Below are positions 20,022 through 23,743 of a DNA stretch of 23,743 nt, piece after piece; the first letter of the stretch is position 1, and every line of letters starts with the position of its first letter. This DNA is from Cochliopodium minus (Eukaryota; Discosea; Himatismenida; Cochliopodiidae). A program made the translations under genes and the position numbers. The DNA is taken from contig JAMYWO010000472.1 of assembly GCA_024220525.1 (NCBI GenBank), forward strand, positions 1-23,743, read 5' to 3'. The notes beneath the pieces were generated by a model, which searched no databases, was not told the DNA's origin, and saw only the letters and a list, made by a program, of their open reading frames with translations.

Positions 20022-21056
20022 TATATTCAACAATTAATTTAATTTATTCTCTTTTATTATAGATTTTCTCCTATTGTATCTTGAGGAAGGTTCGCAAAAA
20101 TGATGGGAACAATCACAGAAGATCCCATCTAATATGATATTTAAGCCAAGCCACATTTCAAAAGCATGTATGGTTGGGTTTGAATGATTAGTTGAAATCA
20201 GAAAGCACCAGTTGGTTGAGAGCAGTTGTTATATGTTGTGGTGAAAAAGATGATGGTGAATGAAAAGCATGAGATCTTTCATTCTAATATACTTGGGGGC
20301 ATGTGAGATCTTCAAGCCAAAGCGTCGGAGATGAAAAAATCGCTAGAGCATCGGAAAGCAACATTCGAGAAACGATGCTCATAAATTTTGAGGAGTGCAA
20401 ATAGATTTAGAGGGTTGTGGAATCAATTGAGATCGGATCGAACAGATTAAGATGGTGCATTCCCTGGGACCCTCCCGAAGATAAGGATAAACAAATAAGC
20501 AGATGGTGAAGGATTGACTGCCATCATGTTTGATGTGCTCAAATGGTGAAGCGGGGGTGTTGAATGCTGACTGCATTGAAAGAAGTGGTAAGTAAAGATT
20601 GATGATGACAACATCAGCCGTTTAACAAACCCCCAATTACTTGACCACGAGTAAATGTTGAACCTTCGCTTGGGGTTTAAGCTTGATCAATAAAGCATCC
20701 ACTCAATTGTATCTTGTGCTTGCAGAATGCTCACTCATTCTTCCTTTGTTGAGAATTCATTTAAATAACTGTAATCCTCTCCAGAATTGCATCAAGAGTT
20801 CTAAGCACCTCACTCCCAAGCCAAGCAGCTTGCAGAATCTGAATATCTAACTTTTTATAAAACTTTATTAGCTTGCATTTAATCAAGTTGCTCGCGAGTT
20901 ATGTATTTTTGGGACTCTTCTGAAAGCAGCTGGCAACAAATATAAACTCTTTGGTCAAAGATTTGTTAAAGATGAACCAATTCATCATTTCAATAAAATT
21001 TTAATTCAATTTGACCTTTATTATCTTTATTCATTTATTCAAATTTATAAAAAAAA
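20022..21056. other. GC-richer non-coding island
   Basis: Between the ambiguous base and the nucleotidase gene there is about 1 kb without a gene. From about 20100 to 20960 the base composition jumps: two 60-base lines I counted hold 42% and 47% G+C, while the flanks are visibly much lower. Neither strand has a long or domain-like ORF; a 65-codon minus-strand frame at 20379-20576 has no recognisable motif. I find no target-site duplication, terminal repeats or tRNA. Candidates are a degenerate mobile-element fragment, an unidentified structured RNA, or foreign/misjoined DNA. Confidence 0.55.
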
Positions 21057-23382
21057 ATGCAAACTTTCTCAATATTACATTTCAACGATTGCTACAATTT
21101 AGATGCAGTTAATACAAATCCAGTTGGTGGAGTATCGAAATTCACCACGCTTCTGTATGAATATCAAAAAATGAAATCAAATCAGATAACCACATTTGGA
21201 GGAGATGCGTTCTCCCCATCCACTTGTAAATTCATTGATATATCAAATTTATAACGAGATATATTTTCATTTAATTTATATTTTAGTGAGTATGATAACC
21301 AAGGGAAAACATATAATACCATTCTTCAATCTTATGAATATAAATGCAGCATGTATTGGAGTAAAAAAAAATATAATAAACTCAATTTTATCTTCTTTTG
21401 ATCACTATCGAAATATAAATACTGTTCTTTTGATATTCTAATCATCGGTTATAATTTTGATATTTTGAAAAATAAACAAATTTAATGCAATATTTTTGGA
21501 GATAAAAGGTATATTGATTGTTATCTGAATAATTATTTGATTTTAAAAAGATATCTCCTATAAATTCTTTATCTGAACATCTAATCTAAAATTTTTATTA
21601 TTGATTATAATTTATAATACAAATATGATTTGAAAAAATTAAAGAACCATGACTTTGATTACGGACCAGAAAGATTCAAAAAACTGAGTGAAAAATGCAA
21701 CTTTCCATGGCTCTCCTCCAACCTCTTCGACAAAGAGACCAAAGAACCTTATGCCAATACAAAGTACTATAGCATCTTTGAAAAGGGAGGAATAAAGATA
21801 GCTGTTATTGCTTTAATAGAAGAAGAATGGCTTGATACTTTAGTTGGGGTTGTAAATAAAGGTAAAAAAAATTTTAATTCAAACTCTAAATGATTTAATT
21901 AACTTAATCAACATTTTATATATTTTTGATTGCACAAAATTATTTTTAATTTATTTTAAAACATATTTAGATGAGGTGATTTATAAAGACTTCCCAAAAA
22001 TGGCTACAAATCTTTCAAACAAACTTAGAAAGGAAGAAAAGGTTGATTTTGTGATTGCAATGACGCACATGAGAGAGCCCAATGATGTAAAACTTGCCAA
22101 TGAGAGTAATGGAATTGACTTAATAATTGGTTCACATGATCAGTAAAAAAATTTTACAACTTTGAAGATTATTTTTAATTCTAATTTTTTTTTTAAAGTC
22201 ATTGTGTGGACAGAATAGAAAATGGGATCCCAATAATCAAAGCAGGAACAGAATTCAGATACTTGGCAGTTGTAATTTATTTTATTTTTAATTTATTTTT
22301 TTTATTTATTTATTTTTTATTATTTATTTTATTTTATAAAAAGATAGATGTTTTTGCAAACAAACAAGAAAATGGAAGTTTAAAATTCGAAATCGAAAAA
22401 AAACTAGTTCCTGTCAACTCTGACTTAAAAAACAACGAAGAGTGCGAAAACTTGATCCTCCAATACGAAGAAATCAAAAAATCAAAACTAAACAAAATTT
22501 TAGCGTTTGTGGATGAAGAGTATTGTTTAGATGTTACTACTTCTACTTGTAGAACTAACCAATCCAACTTTGCTAATTTTGTTTGTGATATCATCAAAAA
22601 TGATCTGGATGCTGACTGCGTAAAAAAAAAAAAAAATTTTAAAAAATAAAAATAAAAAATAAAAATTAGGCAATGTTGAATGGAGGAACTTTTAGAGCAG
22701 ATACTTTGATTAAAGGAGAATTTACAGTACAAAAGCTTGTTGACTGCCTCCCCTTCGAGAATGACATTATTCAATGTGTATATATAAAAGGAAAAACATT
22801 GGTACAAGCCTTGGAATATGGTGTTAGTCATTACCCAAGTAAAAAAAAATATTTTGTTATTGTTACTGTGATATTTATTATTTTTTTTTTTATAATAAAT
22901 TTTTGATTAGTAACATTTGGTGGATTTCCACAGATTTCGGGTATTAAATTTGAATTTGATCCCAACAAACCACCTTTGAAAAGGTTAGTATCTTGCCACA
23001 TTGGAGATTCTTTTATTGACGAAAATAAAAAATATAAACTTGCAATATCTAAAAGAATGTTAGAAGGAAATGATGGTTAAAAATTCGTTTTTTTTTTATT
23101 TTTATTTTTAATTATATTATTTTTCTAGGTTTTGATTGTTTTACAAATGATAAAGAGAAAGAGCTTTCTTACTATGCAGACGAAGGTCTGGCTCCATCAC
23201 ACTTTATTCGTAACTGGGCTACAAAGAGAATGATACTAAGCATGATTTCTTTGAGAGAAACTACTGAGATCAAATCCAAGTTCATTTCAAAACTAAGAAA
23301 AGTTTCTGTGAAAGATACTTATGCTAGAATGATTAAAATACAATCTAAAGTAGATGATAGAATTGTTATTACAAAAAATTAA
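21057..23382 (+). CDS. 5'-nucleotidase / UshA-family metallophosphoesterase
   Basis: A two-domain metal-dependent phosphohydrolase acting on nucleotides or a related phosphoester. Exons: 21057-21225, 21287-21360, 21645-21861, 21971-22142, 22199-22271, 22344-22619, 22670-22838, 22911-23075, 23129-23382. All eight junctions keep frame and give 522 residues. The catalytic metallophosphatase domain shows LHFNDCYN (first metal site), TFGGDAFSPSTL, ITKGKHIIPFFN, GNHDFDYG (split exactly after Gly by an intron), AMTHMREPND and GSHDHHC. The C-terminal substrate domain shows MLNGGTFRAD, DCLPFEND, YIKGKTLVQALE and FGGFPQISGIKF, the standard 5_nucleotid_C pattern. The first metal motif is D-x-Y rather than the bacterial D-x-H. 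No N-terminal signal peptide or C-terminal GPI-like tail is visible, so it is probably intracellular. It converges on the aldolase exon with 34 bp between stops. Confidence 0.9.
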
Positions 23383-23416
23383 ATAGAATGACAAAGAAAA
23401 TAAATTTAATATAATT

Positions 23417-23637
23417 TTATTTATTTTCTTTGAGATGTTTGATTGCTTTCTCAAACGAAGAAATTATATACTCAATGTCCTTTTCTTTAATTTGCAAATG
23501 AAGAACAAGTCTAAACTTTTTTCCAACAGGAATTTTGATATTGTAGCTCTCTTTCAATAGATTTTGAAGAGAAGTTCCATCAACACCCAAACTAGAAGAG
23601 TCAAGTAACAAAACATTCGTATCAGGTTTAACAATGT
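23417..23637 (-). CDS. L-threonine aldolase last exon (detached)
   Basis: A 73-codon exon after a TAAAG acceptor, ending in TAA at 23417. It reads IVKPDTNVLLLD, then KFRLVLHLQIKEKDIEYI, matching the C-terminal small domain of threonine aldolases (family pattern: ...TN-hydrophobics... R-hV-x-H-h-x-I/V). It enters in phase 1, the phase in which the aldolase fragment at 17668-19144 stops, and the join would make a 366-residue enzyme of normal family length. To its right the window ends in an (A6T)n intron. Confidence 0.82.
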
Positions 23638-23639
23638 CT

Positions 23640-23743
23640 TTAAATTAAAAAAATAAAAAATAAAATAAAATAAAATAAAAAATAAAAAATAAAAAATAAA
23701 AAATAAAAAATAAAAAATAAAAAATAAAAAATAAAAAATAAAA
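23640..23743. repeat. (A6T)n heptamer tract at the window end
   Basis: TAAAA pentamers (about 23661-23680) grade into AAAAAAT heptamers with T at every 7th base from 23683 to 23739. The last four bases (AAAA) and the first five of the window (AAAAT) are in the same register. It lies in the intron upstream of the detached aldolase exon. Confidence 0.9.

Noticed and set aside
20064-20130. Minus-strand frame MGSSVIVPIIFANLPQDTI as a possible exon 8 of a third transporter, upstream of the orphan exon
   Set aside because: No nucleotide similarity to exon 8 of copies 1 and 2, and no GT donor at its end; the resemblance is only in hydrophobic pattern.
22334-22831. 165-codon minus-strand frame
   Set aside because: Overlaps well-supported exons 6 and 7 of the 5'-nucleotidase and has no recognisable motif.
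1-23743. CRISPR arrays, bacterial operons, ribosome-binding sites, origins
   Set aside because: Spliceosomal introns in almost every gene show this is eukaryotic nuclear DNA; the repeats present are simple heptamers without spacers.

Overview
This window reads as nuclear DNA from a very AT-rich, intron-dense protist with the standard genetic code (TAA and TGA stops). The large signalling proteins (Ras exchange factor, ankyrin, Sel1-repeat, TKL-type kinase), Asn/Ser-rich tracts and A/T-homopolymer introns fit an amoeboid lineage such as Anaeramoebidae or Amoebozoa. That placement is inference from style, not from a marker gene. Exon structures were built by hand from GT-AG sites, matching intron phases and domain continuity. 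They are consistent with each other but have no transcript support.

Layout, left to right. (1) 82-1936 and 2264-5006, minus strand: two tandem paralogous APC-family amino acid/polyamine transporters with identical intron positions, each with a 10-nt microexon. The first lacks its last exon because the window starts inside an (A6T)n repeat. (2) 5417-6799, plus: a single-exon Sel1-repeat protein. (3) 7849-14066, plus: a ten-exon gene for a protein of about 1287 aa that combines half a FYVE finger, ankyrin repeats, a RhoGAP domain without its arginine finger, a split RasGEF N-terminal (REM) domain enclosing a ubiquitin-like domain and an Asn/Ser-rich tract, and a CDC25/RasGEF domain. The other FYVE half lies detached at 7290-7448. 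(4) 14136-15984, minus: an ankyrin-repeat protein, convergent with the RasGEF gene. (5) 16194-17424, minus: the 3' three exons of a protein kinase. (6) 17668-19144, minus: the first five exons of an L-threonine aldolase. (7) 19541-19876, minus: an orphan APC-transporter last exon. (8) About 20100-20960: a GC-richer non-coding island. (9) 21057-23382, plus: a nine-exon 5'-nucleotidase-family phosphoesterase. (10) 23417-23637, minus: the last exon of a threonine aldolase.

The window begins and ends in the same heptamer repeat. That repeat also occurs at 17541-17618 and at 19946-20017, the latter beside the only ambiguous base (20021). Each tract borders an incomplete gene. Moving the block 17.6-20.0 kb to outside the two window ends would complete both the threonine aldolase and the first transporter, in the correct intron phases. 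The window is therefore probably a whole contig with misjoins at the repeat, or else a real rearrangement mediated by it.

The genes do not form one pathway. The most novel element is the Ras/Rho/phosphoinositide-type multidomain exchange factor.
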